In this document: piece by piece, positions 6,643 through 14,082 of the stretch | Layout: each line of letters starts with the position of its first letter | Numbering within the stretch: position 1 is the stretch's first letter | Source: Opitutales bacterium UBA7389 | GTDB taxonomy: Bacteria; Verrucomicrobiota; Verrucomicrobiia; Opitutales; Opitutaceae | DNA: 14,707 nucleotides | Assembly (NCBI GenBank): GCA_002474325.1 | Contig: DKNL01000211.1 | Coordinates: 1 to 14,707 of the forward strand | Reading direction: 5' to 3' | Notes under the pieces: model-generated | Told to the model about the DNA's origin: nothing | Databases searched by the model: none | What the model saw: only the letters and a program-made list of their open reading frames with translations | Program-made: the position numbers and the translations under genes

Positions 6643-7893
6643 ATGATACACGGGATGCCCTGGTATATCTACATCGCTCTCAGGCATCTTTTTCCGCAGG
6701 GAAAGCGGTTTCCGGTGTTCACTTTCATGTCTATTACGGGCGTGGCTCTCGGGGTGGCCGTGTTGATAGTGGTCAACAGCGTATTTAGCGGTTTTGGGCA
6801 TGAGCTGCGTACCAAAATCGCGGATACTTATGGGGATTTGAGAGTCGTTAATGGATCCATCCTGTTTGATCCCGACAGTCTCGCTGAATCCTTGGAGGCT
6901 TCGGAGAAAATCGAGCGAGCGGTCCCCTATGCTCATGGCGTAGTTATGCTCCTTTATCGGAATCAGCCATTGTATCCAATTATTGAGGGAGTTGACGTTC
7001 GCTCGGAAGCTGAGCTTGCCAAGTATGAGAACTATCTGATTTCCGGATCGATTAACGACTTGGACGACGACTCGATTCTCTTAAGCGTCGGCTTCGCTTC
7101 CCAGCTGAATCTGGCCCCTGGAGACGAAGTAGATGTTTATACACCGCTGATGGGATTACGTCTTAAGAATAGCGGCGGAGACGAAGTGGTTTTGCCTCGA
7201 TTGCTCCGCGTTGCGGGCATCTACCAGACTGGTTGGCAGCGAGCGGACGAGAACACGGTTGTTTGCACTTTGAGACTCATGCAGGATCTTTACGACCTCG
7301 GGGAGGGAGCCCATGGACTTAGGGTTGAATTGGAGGAAGACGTCGACGCGGATGGGGCTGCAAGAGAGATAACCGAATCCCTGGGGCGTCCTTTTTATGC
7401 ACGGAGTTGGATGGAGTCTCAGGCTGAGTTCCTCTCGGTGCTTCAATTTGAGAAGCGGATGATGTTCTTTCTCTTGTTTATCATCGTAATAGTTGCTGCG
7501 TTTTCGATTATGTCGTCGCTGCTGATATTCGTAATTCGCAAGACACGCGAGATTGGTCTGTTCACGGCTATGGGTGCGACTTCGCGCCAAGTAGCGGGCT
7601 GTTTTTGTATACAGGGATTGATCGTCGGGGTTACGGGCACATTCGCAGGTTTCTGCATGGGGTTCGCTTTGCTCGGATTTAGGACGCAGATAACGAAAGC
7701 GATATCCTGGTCGATGGGGGTAAGCGACTCGATGAAGGAAATCTATGCTTTCTCCTATCTGCCAATCCACGTCGTGCTGTCGGATTTGATAATAATATCC
7801 GTACTTTCAATACTAGTGGCTTTGCTTGCCGGGCTGGTCCCAGCTTACCGAGCCAGCAAGCTTGAACCAGTAGAGGCTTTGAGAAGTGAGTGA
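6643..7893 (+). CDS. lolC: Lipoprotein-releasing ABC transporter permease (LolC/LolE family)
   Basis: This inner-membrane permease extracts outer-membrane lipoproteins from the inner membrane and hands them to LolA. Its 416 residues show the MacB/LolC/E layout: TM1 about 24-48 (FMSITGVALGVAVLIVVN), a large periplasmic domain of about 230 residues, then TM2 273-298, TM3 322-346 and TM4 379-400. KTREIGLFTAMGAT (300-313) is the FtsX-domain signature, and the C-terminus PAYRASKLEPVEALRSE matches LolC/E. The ATG at 6643 gives MIHGMPWY; the in-frame ATG at 6655 is an alternative that matches the usual family start better. Its 3' end overlaps lolD by eight bases. Only one permease is encoded here, so the transporter may be a homodimer, unlike LolC-LolE in E. 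coli. Confidence 0.95.
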   Translation: MIHGMPWYIYIALRHLFPQGKRFPVFTFMSITGVALGVAVLIVVNSVFSGFGHELRTKIADTYGDLRVVNGSILFDPDSLAESLEASEKIERAVPYAHGVVMLLYRNQPLYPIIEGVDVRSEAELAKYENYLISGSINDLDDDSILLSVGFASQLNLAPGDEVDVYTPLMGLRLKNSGGDEVVLPRLLRVAGIYQTGWQRADENTVVCTLRLMQDLYDLGEGAHGLRVELEEDVDADGAAREITESLGRPFYARSWMESQAEFLSVLQFEKRMMFFLLFIIVIVAAFSIMSSLLIFVIRKTREIGLFTAMGATSRQVAGCFCIQGLIVGVTGTFAGFCMGFALLGFRTQITKAISWSMGVSDSMKEIYAFSYLPIHVVLSDLIIISVLSILVALLAGLVPAYRASKLEPVEALRSE

Positions 7894-8569
7894 TTTCGTT
7901 ATAGAGACTAAAGGGCTCGCTCGGAGCTTCATTAGTGGTAATAAGTCGATCGAAGTACTCCAGGGAATCGATTTCTCCATTACTTCGGGGGAAAGCTGCA
8001 GCATCCAGGGCGAGTCTGGGTCGGGAAAATCGACCTTCCTGCATCTGTTGGCGGGTTTGGATAAACCCGATAGTGGGGCGATCTTCTGGGAAGGCCAAGA
8101 CTTGAAAACGCTCAACAATGTGGCCTTGGCTAAGAAACGAGGTTCTTTGGTGGGGATGGTATTTCAAAGCTATTATCTTGTACCGGAATTGAGAGCCTTT
8201 GAGAATGTTCTGCTTGCCGCACGGATAACGGGTATCATGAACGAGGATACTGAAAGAGAGGCCGAGAAATTGTTAGATCGAGTTGGGTTGGCCGGTCGAA
8301 AGACGAGCCTTCCGGCGACTCTATCAGGTGGCGAAAGGCAGCGTGTAGCTATTGCCAGGGCCCTGATTTCCAATCCCAAGGCGTTGTTGGCGGATGAACC
8401 GACAGGCAACTTGGATGAAGAGACGGGAGACTCTATCATGGATCTCCTGCTGGATCTTTGCATCGAAAAAGAGGTGGCTCTCGTTCTGGTGACTCACAAT
8501 CCGACCTACGCGAGTCGTTTGGATCGAGCCTGGAGATTGAAACAAGGACGTCTGGAAGAGCAGGGGTAA
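7886..8569 (+). CDS. lolD: Lipoprotein-releasing ABC transporter ATP-binding protein LolD
   Basis: This 227-residue ABC ATPase drives the adjacent LolC/E-type permease. It has Walker A GESGSGKST (42-50 region), Q-loop Gln94 (MVFQSYYLVPELRAFENV), signature LSGGERQRVAIARAL (146-160), Walker B ALLADEPTGNLD and H-loop His204 (LVTHN). The motif after the Q-loop (LVPELRAFENVLLAA) is typical of LolD/MacB-type ATPases. The start is a GTG at 7886, inside the end of lolC (sequence AGTGAGTGA). The eight-base overlap suggests translational coupling and balanced stoichiometry. No upstream in-frame ATG gives a better family match. The next gene starts 21 bases after the stop. Confidence 0.96.
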   Translation: MSDFVIETKGLARSFISGNKSIEVLQGIDFSITSGESCSIQGESGSGKSTFLHLLAGLDKPDSGAIFWEGQDLKTLNNVALAKKRGSLVGMVFQSYYLVPELRAFENVLLAARITGIMNEDTEREAEKLLDRVGLAGRKTSLPATLSGGERQRVAIARALISNPKALLADEPTGNLDEETGDSIMDLLLDLCIEKEVALVLVTHNPTYASRLDRAWRLKQGRLEEQG

Positions 8570-8590
8570 GGCACAAGAGTTTATTGAAAG

Positions 8591-9520
8591 ATGAGCGATT
8601 CAAAATTGAAGTGCGGCGTTGCCGGGGTTGGCTATTTAGGGCAGCATCATGCTCGACTCTATCGAGAGATGGAAGGAGTGGAACTGGCGGGCATATTCGA
8701 AACGAATGAGGAGCGGGCGAGGGAAATAGGGGGAATCTATCAGTGTCCAGTTTTCTCCTCGCTCCCGGAACTGGCTAAAGAGTGCGATGCCGTAAGCGTT
8801 GTCGTGCCTACGGACAAGCATTTCGAAGTGTCGATCCCCTTGCTGGAAGCGGGATGCCACTTGCTTATAGAAAAACCTATTTGCGCGAATGTGGAGGAAG
8901 CTTCTCGGATATTGATAGCCGCTCGCGAAGCAAATGCCTTGGTTCAGGTAGGGCACGTCGAGCACTTCAATCCCGTCATGAGCTATCTAGAGGAAGTGGT
9001 CAATCGCCCGCAGTATATTACAGCGGAGCGTTTGGCCCCCTACCAACCTAGAGGAACTGAGGTAGGCGTAGTCCTGGACTTAATGATACATGATATCGGG
9101 GTAGTGATGCAATTGGTCAATTCTGACCCGATTGACGTTCGGAGTGTCGGTGTTGCCGCCTTGTCAAAGACGGAAGATATAGCCAACGCTCGAATCGAAT
9201 TTGCGAACGGTTGCGTAGCCAACCTCAATGTAAGCCGGGTAAGTTCGAAAAAGGTTCGGGAAATCCGCGTGTTCCAGTCCACTGGCTATCTGTCCTTGGA
9301 TTTCATGAATCAAACAGGTCATCATGTGGCGATTGGGGCCAGCGGATTGGACAAGAGTGAGGTTCCAATCGAGAAAGGGGAGCCTCTCAGGCTGGAACTC
9401 GAGTCGTTCGCCGAGAGCGTAATGAATCGCAAGGATCCTAAAGTTGGTGGAGAGCTCGGCCGAACTGCTTTGGACTTGGCCATTCAGATAACGAATCAAA
9501 TCCGTGAAAGGACGGCTTGA
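8591..9520 (+). CDS. Gfo/Idh/MocA family NAD(P)-dependent sugar dehydrogenase, GnnA-like
   Basis: The 309 residues form an N-terminal Rossmann fold with GVGYLG (12-17), the family EKP motif at 94-96 (LLIEKPICAN), and a C-terminal substrate domain with GHVEHFNP (121-128) and VVLDLMIHDIG (160-170, His167/Asp168). From memory, the GHVExFNP, RLAPxxxRGT and DLMIHDI blocks are those of the subfamily found beside lpx genes. That subfamily includes GnnA, which oxidises the 3-OH of UDP-GlcNAc so that the aminotransferase GnnB can make UDP-GlcNAc3N. The position directly before lpxB supports a lipid A role. No GnnB-type aminotransferase is in the window, so the function is an inference; another UDP-sugar or inositol-type substrate is possible. 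Confidence 0.85.
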   Translation: MSDSKLKCGVAGVGYLGQHHARLYREMEGVELAGIFETNEERAREIGGIYQCPVFSSLPELAKECDAVSVVVPTDKHFEVSIPLLEAGCHLLIEKPICANVEEASRILIAAREANALVQVGHVEHFNPVMSYLEEVVNRPQYITAERLAPYQPRGTEVGVVLDLMIHDIGVVMQLVNSDPIDVRSVGVAALSKTEDIANARIEFANGCVANLNVSRVSSKKVREIRVFQSTGYLSLDFMNQTGHHVAIGASGLDKSEVPIEKGEPLRLELESFAESVMNRKDPKVGGELGRTALDLAIQITNQIRERTA

Positions 9521-9548
9521 GCGTTTCCGCCTGAGATCCACCTAGCCG

Positions 9549-10733
9549 ATGTCCCGCCATAATCAGATGGAACTCGTTTTCTCATTGCCGGCCCCGCAAA
9601 AGGGTCCAGTAGACGTTTTGATCATTGCAGGAGAGCACAGTGGCGACGAACAGGCCGCTAGAATGTTACGTTCGTTTCTCGATACCAATGTCGGTACCAA
9701 TGTCGCCGCCTTGGGAGGCCCCGAATTAAAAAAGGCCGGGGCTGATATGATATTCGATATGATGCCCTATGCGGTAATTGGTTTCGCGGAAGCGCTGAAA
9801 AGGTACTCGGAATTCAAGGCGTTGCGGGACGCAATAGTGAAATGGATAATTGAATACAAACCTAAGGTTGTTTGTTTTGTCGATTACCCAGGGCTGAACT
9901 TGCGAATCGCGGAAGTGCTGCATGCTAAGAAGGTTACCAGCAAGTCCGGTGGAGCGATTCGGCTTGTTTACTACATAAGCCCTCAAGTTTGGGTTTGGAA
10001 AGCGGGACGTCGTTTTAAGATGGCACGTTTTCTTGATGGGCTCGGGGTGATTTTCCCTTTCGAGGTAGATTCGTTTAGCGACACCGATTTGGACACGAAA
10101 TTCGTGGGCCATCCCTTTCTGGGAAAGGATTATGAATTGCCGATCATTTATGATCCGGAGGGAGAGGTTCTGCTATTGCCGGGAAGTCGAGAGGGCCCCA
10201 TTTCAAGGATCGCTCCAGTTATGTTTTCCGCCCTTGAGCTACTATTGGAACGCAAGGCTGAATTGAAGGTTAAATGTATCTATTCAAGCGATACTAACCG
10301 AGAACTGCTATCGGAATTGCTGGAAGAGCGTCCGGCATTGGCTAGTCGGGTCGAGCTCGTCTCTAATTCTGAAAGAACAAGGGCCCGTTGCGTATTGACC
10401 AGTTCGGGAACGATGTCCCTCAATTGCGCATTGGCTGGGGTGCCGGGAGCGATCGTGTATCGAGTCCACCCGCTCACCTTTTTGCTGGGGAAAATTCTGG
10501 TCAGGGTCCCCTACATTGGAATGGCCAATATCCTTTTAGACAGGTCCCTGTATCCGGAATACGTGCAAGGGGCGGCCCATCCGAATGCGCTGCAGGAAGA
10601 ATTACTGAATTGCCTGGAGAATCCTGAACGACTTTCAAAAGCTCAAGAAGGCAGCCAGACTTTGAGGAAAATCCTAGATCAACCAGGCGGCGGAGCTGGT
10701 AATTGGCTTCAATCCTTTGTAGAAGATGCATGA
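9549..10733 (+). CDS. lpxB: Lipid-A-disaccharide synthase LpxB
   Basis: LpxB joins UDP-2,3-diacylglucosamine and lipid X to form the beta-1,6 disaccharide core of lipid A, at the inner face of the cytoplasmic membrane. The 394-residue protein has the GT19 signatures AGEHSGD (27-33), VDYPGLNLR, YYISPQVWVWKAGR, LLPGSREGPISRI (209-221) and TSSGTMSLNCALAGVPGAIVYR (284 onward). It has a roughly 20-residue N-terminal extension before the first strand; an in-frame ATG at 9567 (Met7) is an alternative start. A short insertion (KKVTSKSGGA, about 127-136) lies before the YYISPQVW block. An Asn (292) stands where I recall a Glu in E. coli (SGTAALE). It is the last gene of the lysS operon and converges with the tlpA-type gene. 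Confidence 0.97.
   Translation: MSRHNQMELVFSLPAPQKGPVDVLIIAGEHSGDEQAARMLRSFLDTNVGTNVAALGGPELKKAGADMIFDMMPYAVIGFAEALKRYSEFKALRDAIVKWIIEYKPKVVCFVDYPGLNLRIAEVLHAKKVTSKSGGAIRLVYYISPQVWVWKAGRRFKMARFLDGLGVIFPFEVDSFSDTDLDTKFVGHPFLGKDYELPIIYDPEGEVLLLPGSREGPISRIAPVMFSALELLLERKAELKVKCIYSSDTNRELLSELLEERPALASRVELVSNSERTRARCVLTSSGTMSLNCALAGVPGAIVYRVHPLTFLLGKILVRVPYIGMANILLDRSLYPEYVQGAAHPNALQEELLNCLENPERLSKAQEGSQTLRKILDQPGGGAGNWLQSFVEDA
9683..9705 (+). repeat. 12-base tandem duplication inside lpxB
   Basis: TACCAATGTCG occurs at 9683-9693 and again at 9695-9705 with a single G between, giving a period of 12 and keeping the frame. It encodes Thr-Asn-Val-Gly then Thr-Asn-Val-Ala in a surface-type segment near residues 46-53. 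It looks like a small in-frame slippage duplication with no visible damage to the gene. Confidence 0.75.
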
Positions 10734-10747
10734 CGATCCTATTTACT

Positions 10748-10779
10748 CAAGTTGCCACGTATTCACGTAGACTTGGCAA
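10748..10779. terminator. Hairpin-forming sequence between convergent lpxB and thioredoxin genes
   Basis: The two genes converge with 29 bases between their stop codons. TTGCCA (10752-10757) pairs with TGGCAA (10774-10779), with an inner CGT/ACG pair closing an ATTC loop. CAAGT (10748-10752) pairing with ACTTG (10771-10775) is the competing fold. Neither strand has a long T run after it, so any bidirectional termination would be weak. The thioredoxin gene's stop codon lies inside the loop region. Confidence 0.25.
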
Positions 10780-11347
10780 GCAGGGTTTCGATTTGATCTT
10801 GCAGCACGCTTTTCCCAACTAGCCCTGTGTATCTTTGTTGCACTTTGCCATTGCGGTCGAGAACGACGATAGTGGGGATGTAGCCTATAGGTCCAAAAGC
10901 TTTATCCAAGCTCTCGGTGTTGCGTACGATTTCGTAGTTGATGTCCCTGGCGCTGACGAATGTGTCGATATCTTTTGATGGCTGATCAAGAGAGACGCCG
11001 ATAATATCGACATCTTGGCGCCCATATTCATCGCGCAGCGCGATAAGGGCGGGGATTTCCTCGAGGCATGGTGCGCACCAGGTTGCCCAATATACAATCA
11101 GAGCGACTTTGCCCCGGCTGCTTTCGGAGCTAATATTTTCTCCTATGATGCTCACAGCTTGCCACTCTGTGGCTATTTGATTTCCAATCGCTTTAGCCCG
11201 GCTATCGCTTTCCGATTGAGAACCGCCAAAAACCAAATCGCTGACGACGCAAACCGGGCATTTATCGGTACCCATGCTGAATCCTAGGTATGCTGCTAAA
11301 GCTCCTATCAAGATCAGAGTCGACCAGTTGCGTTTAAAGAAATCCAT
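10763..11347 (-). CDS. Membrane-anchored TlpA/ResA-type thiol-disulfide oxidoreductase
   Basis: This 194-residue protein has an N-terminal anchor (about 8-25, WSTLILIGALAAYLGFSMG) and a periplasmic thioredoxin fold. The active site is WCAPC (90-94) in VYWATWCAPCLEEIPAL, and the cis-proline is Pro158 in GYIPT. VIVVLDRNGKV-type strand residues and GLVGKS complete the TlpA/ResA/AhpC-TSA pattern. The likely role is reduction or isomerisation of periplasmic disulfides, for example in cytochrome c maturation or oxidative stress; the substrate is unknown. An unusual second CxxC, CPVC (30-33), lies right after the membrane anchor. The gene follows the BatD-like gene on the same strand after 140 bases, so it may belong to the Bat operon or have its own promoter. 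Confidence 0.93.
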   Translation of the reverse strand: MDFFKRNWSTLILIGALAAYLGFSMGTDKCPVCVVSDLVFGGSQSESDSRAKAIGNQIATEWQAVSIIGENISSESSRGKVALIVYWATWCAPCLEEIPALIALRDEYGRQDVDIIGVSLDQPSKDIDTFVSARDINYEIVRNTESLDKAFGPIGYIPTIVVLDRNGKVQQRYTGLVGKSVLQDQIETLLAKST

Positions 11348-11487
11348 TAGTTCAAAAACTTCCGTTTAACCGATTGATGAACGCGTAATTCGTAATAGTT
11401 ATTTCAAGTTGAAGCAGTTAAACGTCTAGTAACGCCAAATTTACAGAGGAGCAGCGAGGGATGCTCTCAATTATCGTATCGGAAGAT
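11348..11487 (-). promoter_or_regulatory. Gap between the BatD-BatE-like gene and the thioredoxin gene; possible promoter region
   Basis: These 140 bases are large compared with the other gaps in the operons here, so they may carry a separate promoter for the thioredoxin gene. An eight-base perfect inverted repeat, CGTTTAAC (11363-11370) and GTTAAACG (11417-11424), brackets the AT-rich centre, and TTCAAGTTGAA (11403-11413) is a compact palindrome inside it. No convincing -35/-10 pair was identified. A GGAAG lies 11-13 bases before the thioredoxin ATG and is a poor ribosome binding site. Confidence 0.3.
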
Positions 11488-14082
11488 CTACGGCGATCCT
11501 GAAATGCGTTGGTCAACGATACCGGCCTCATAGACCAAGGCGAAGTTCTCCTTGCGCGACCATCCCTCCTCTCCATTGGGAAGAATGACTTTTACCCAGC
11601 CAAGGAAGGATTTCGAAGCGATGCAGATTGATCCCGCGGGCAAGGGAGTCTCGATTTGCTCCACATCCAGGTCGGTTGGCACGCTTTTCAAACGATCCTC
11701 GGAAATGACGACAAGTGCGCTTGGATTAGCCATGAAACCGTATTGACTGCGAGCATACTCAAAAGCGAATGCTGAGGCTACAGAAGCGAGTCCAGTGATT
11801 GCTAGGGCAAAGCGAATACGCCTGAAGTTCGAAGTATAGGCGAACGCGACCCATACCGAAAAGGCGATTCCCGCCACAATCATCGCAAAATAAACAAGGC
11901 TTTCCCATTGGGCTGGAGTCCACAGTGAAACGTAGGCCATGAGTCCGTCGCCTTTGACGAGACGGGCGAGAGTGGGGTGGTAGCCGCCGCCTTTGCTTAG
12001 GCCCACTTCTAGATTCCACTTGATATCGCTATTGCGGGTTTGTAGTAGAAAGGCCGAAGTCCAGTGGGCGATAGCTTCACCCCACTTGTCTTGCTGTGCT
12101 GCTGTTAGACCGAGATTATTCCGCAGGGCCCAGTCGCCGCTGCTGGAATCCAGCGCCAGTTTCCAGTTGGTCTCCGCCTTCGCGAAAGCGCCCGCGTTGT
12201 AGTTGTCGATGCCTTCATCGCTATCGCTTTCCAAAGTAGACAACGCGATGCAAAGCAAGGCGAGGGACGCGAACCAGGCTCTTTGGGTGAAAATCTGATT
12301 GAGCGACATACCGGGGGCTCGATTTTGGGAGATGAGATCGCGAAGCTCCGTTTGCCACTCCTTGAAAGACGGCGCTTTTTTTCCGAATAGCATCTTGTCG
12401 GAGTTTTGCCAGAGAATCTTCCAGCGTTTGCCAACCTCGGCATTGCTCTTCTCGGAAACGGCTTCGGCTATGTCTTCTGACGAAGGCTCTTCCAATTCGA
12501 TATCCCAGAATTGTTTTGCCGCTTCTCTCCAGGCCAACTGCGTTTTCCGCAATTCGGACTCCGAGTTGTCCAATGACATGGCGGTCGCCTTAAGCTGCTT
12601 AAATGCGTGTCGGCGAGTTCGGTTAGGATCCATCTTTATGGATCGGACAAACGCGATGCCCAGCCACAGAAGGGCGGGGGCAATGAAGGAAAAAGCGAGA
12701 TAGCCCAAGCGGGTTCCTCCTTGCGGAATTGCTCCTTGCCGTCCCGGTTCCATTGGGGACCTTAGAAGCTCTGCAGGCTTACTGAGCATATTGATACCGC
12801 TTGGATCCAAGTTGAATGCGGGTTGGCTATCCTCGACTGTAGCTGGGTTGGGAACTAGAGGATCGCGTTGAGGTTGCCCGGTGCTTCGGCTTGGGGAGAT
12901 CGAGTTGACGACGATAGTCTTTTCTGGGACACTTATGGTTTCGTAGCGTTCGGACTTTGGGTTGAAAAAGCTGAATTCAACAGGCCCGAATTGGAAGTCA
13001 CCAATCTCGGTAGGGATGAGCACGATGTCTTCCATGAGGCTGCCCTCGAAGGGCGATTCCTCGGAAATCTCCTTATTAATATCCGGCTGAATCGTTCGGA
13101 AGCTTGTAGCTACATTTCTTGGATTAAGCGAAAATCCTTGGGGCCAATTGCCAGTGCCGCTCAATTTTAAAGTCCATGTGATAGGCTCGCCTACCTGGAC
13201 GATTTCTGGAACTATAGTCGATTCAAATCCGAACTCGCCTACCGCGCCGGTGAACGATGGCGGTTCGCCTGTTGGAAGGGGTTGAATCTCCAATTCCAGC
13301 GTTTCCGAAGCGATATTGTAATTATCCACTACCGGATCATCGAAAATAAACCCTCTTCTACGTCCTACAACCATGGATACGGTTTGGTTTACCTTCGGCA
13401 ACTTGATCGTCCCATTCCGCGTGGCCATAGCTGGTGAATCGAACAATATGGCCGAGTAGTTGTGAGTTCGGAATTTGAAATTCGACGACCGATGGTTTTC
13501 GAACCCTTTTGTAACCACACCCACGGGCTTCCACTGAGGCTGGGAGATGTCATTGAGGCGATTCTGATAGTCTTGCCGGACTCCTAACACGTAGCGCAGA
13601 GTGAAAATCTCCCCTTCGTAAATCGAATCTTCGATAGCACTTAGCTCGCTCTTGAAAATATCTTCCGGCCGCATGCCGGTGTTCCCCACGGTAGCTTCAG
13701 TAATATCGAATTTGGCCGTTGGAACGTTAAAGGTTCCTTGATCTGTATCCACAGTAAACTCAGGAATTGTCAGCTCACCCTGGGACTTGGGCGACACCTG
13801 GTACTCGACGATCAGCTTTTGCACTACCTGTGAATTGAATATGTTCATGGAGCTGCTCTGTCCAACTCGGGTAAAGTCGACGTTTGGCATATTAGGCAAA
13901 TCGACATTGCCCGCTGGTGAGCAGCCTTCAAAGTGAAGTTGGAGTCGGTTGGATTTTCCTTGTTGAAGAGTGCCTGAGCTGGGTGACCAGTAAACCTGCT
14001 GTCCAGGAGCGAAAGCCAGTCCCAATGACCAGACCAGGACGGACCAAAACACGTATTTGAATTTGGGATAGGCCTTAGGCAT
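11488..14082 (-). CDS. batD: BatD family protein fused to a BatE-like TPR and SH3 module
   Basis: This 864-residue envelope protein has a signal peptide (about 1-27) and BatD-type beta-sandwich repeats (about 30-395, including VDFTRVGQSSSMNIFNSQ and WTLKLSGTGNWPQ). TM1 is at about 458-480, followed by a helical cytoplasmic domain (485-595), TM2 at about 601-617, and a TPR region (621-695, NYNAGAFAKAETNWKLAL, NNLGLTAAQQDKWGEAIAHW). Two more TMs (about 727-748 and 755-775) lead to a C-terminal SH3-like domain (787-850, ending GEEGWSRKENF). The second half has the BatE layout of Bacteroidetes, so BatD and BatE appear fused. Bat operons were first linked to aerotolerance in Bacteroides; the biochemical role is unsettled. 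Its ATG overlaps the preceding stop by one base (TAATG), indicating translational coupling. Confidence 0.9.
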   Translation of the reverse strand: MPKAYPKFKYVFWSVLVWSLGLAFAPGQQVYWSPSSGTLQQGKSNRLQLHFEGCSPAGNVDLPNMPNVDFTRVGQSSSMNIFNSQVVQKLIVEYQVSPKSQGELTIPEFTVDTDQGTFNVPTAKFDITEATVGNTGMRPEDIFKSELSAIEDSIYEGEIFTLRYVLGVRQDYQNRLNDISQPQWKPVGVVTKGFENHRSSNFKFRTHNYSAILFDSPAMATRNGTIKLPKVNQTVSMVVGRRRGFIFDDPVVDNYNIASETLELEIQPLPTGEPPSFTGAVGEFGFESTIVPEIVQVGEPITWTLKLSGTGNWPQGFSLNPRNVATSFRTIQPDINKEISEESPFEGSLMEDIVLIPTEIGDFQFGPVEFSFFNPKSERYETISVPEKTIVVNSISPSRSTGQPQRDPLVPNPATVEDSQPAFNLDPSGINMLSKPAELLRSPMEPGRQGAIPQGGTRLGYLAFSFIAPALLWLGIAFVRSIKMDPNRTRRHAFKQLKATAMSLDNSESELRKTQLAWREAAKQFWDIELEEPSSEDIAEAVSEKSNAEVGKRWKILWQNSDKMLFGKKAPSFKEWQTELRDLISQNRAPGMSLNQIFTQRAWFASLALLCIALSTLESDSDEGIDNYNAGAFAKAETNWKLALDSSSGDWALRNNLGLTAAQQDKWGEAIAHWTSAFLLQTRNSDIKWNLEVGLSKGGGYHPTLARLVKGDGLMAYVSLWTPAQWESLVYFAMIVAGIAFSVWVAFAYTSNFRRIRFALAITGLASVASAFAFEYARSQYGFMANPSALVVISEDRLKSVPTDLDVEQIETPLPAGSICIASKSFLGWVKVILPNGEEGWSRKENFALVYEAGIVDQRISGSP

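Noticed and set aside
7156..7770. 204-codon minus-strand frame inside lolC
   Set aside because: It is antisense to a well-supported LolC/E permease, its product has no recognisable domain, and its composition (rich in Arg, His, Ser) is typical of shadow frames.
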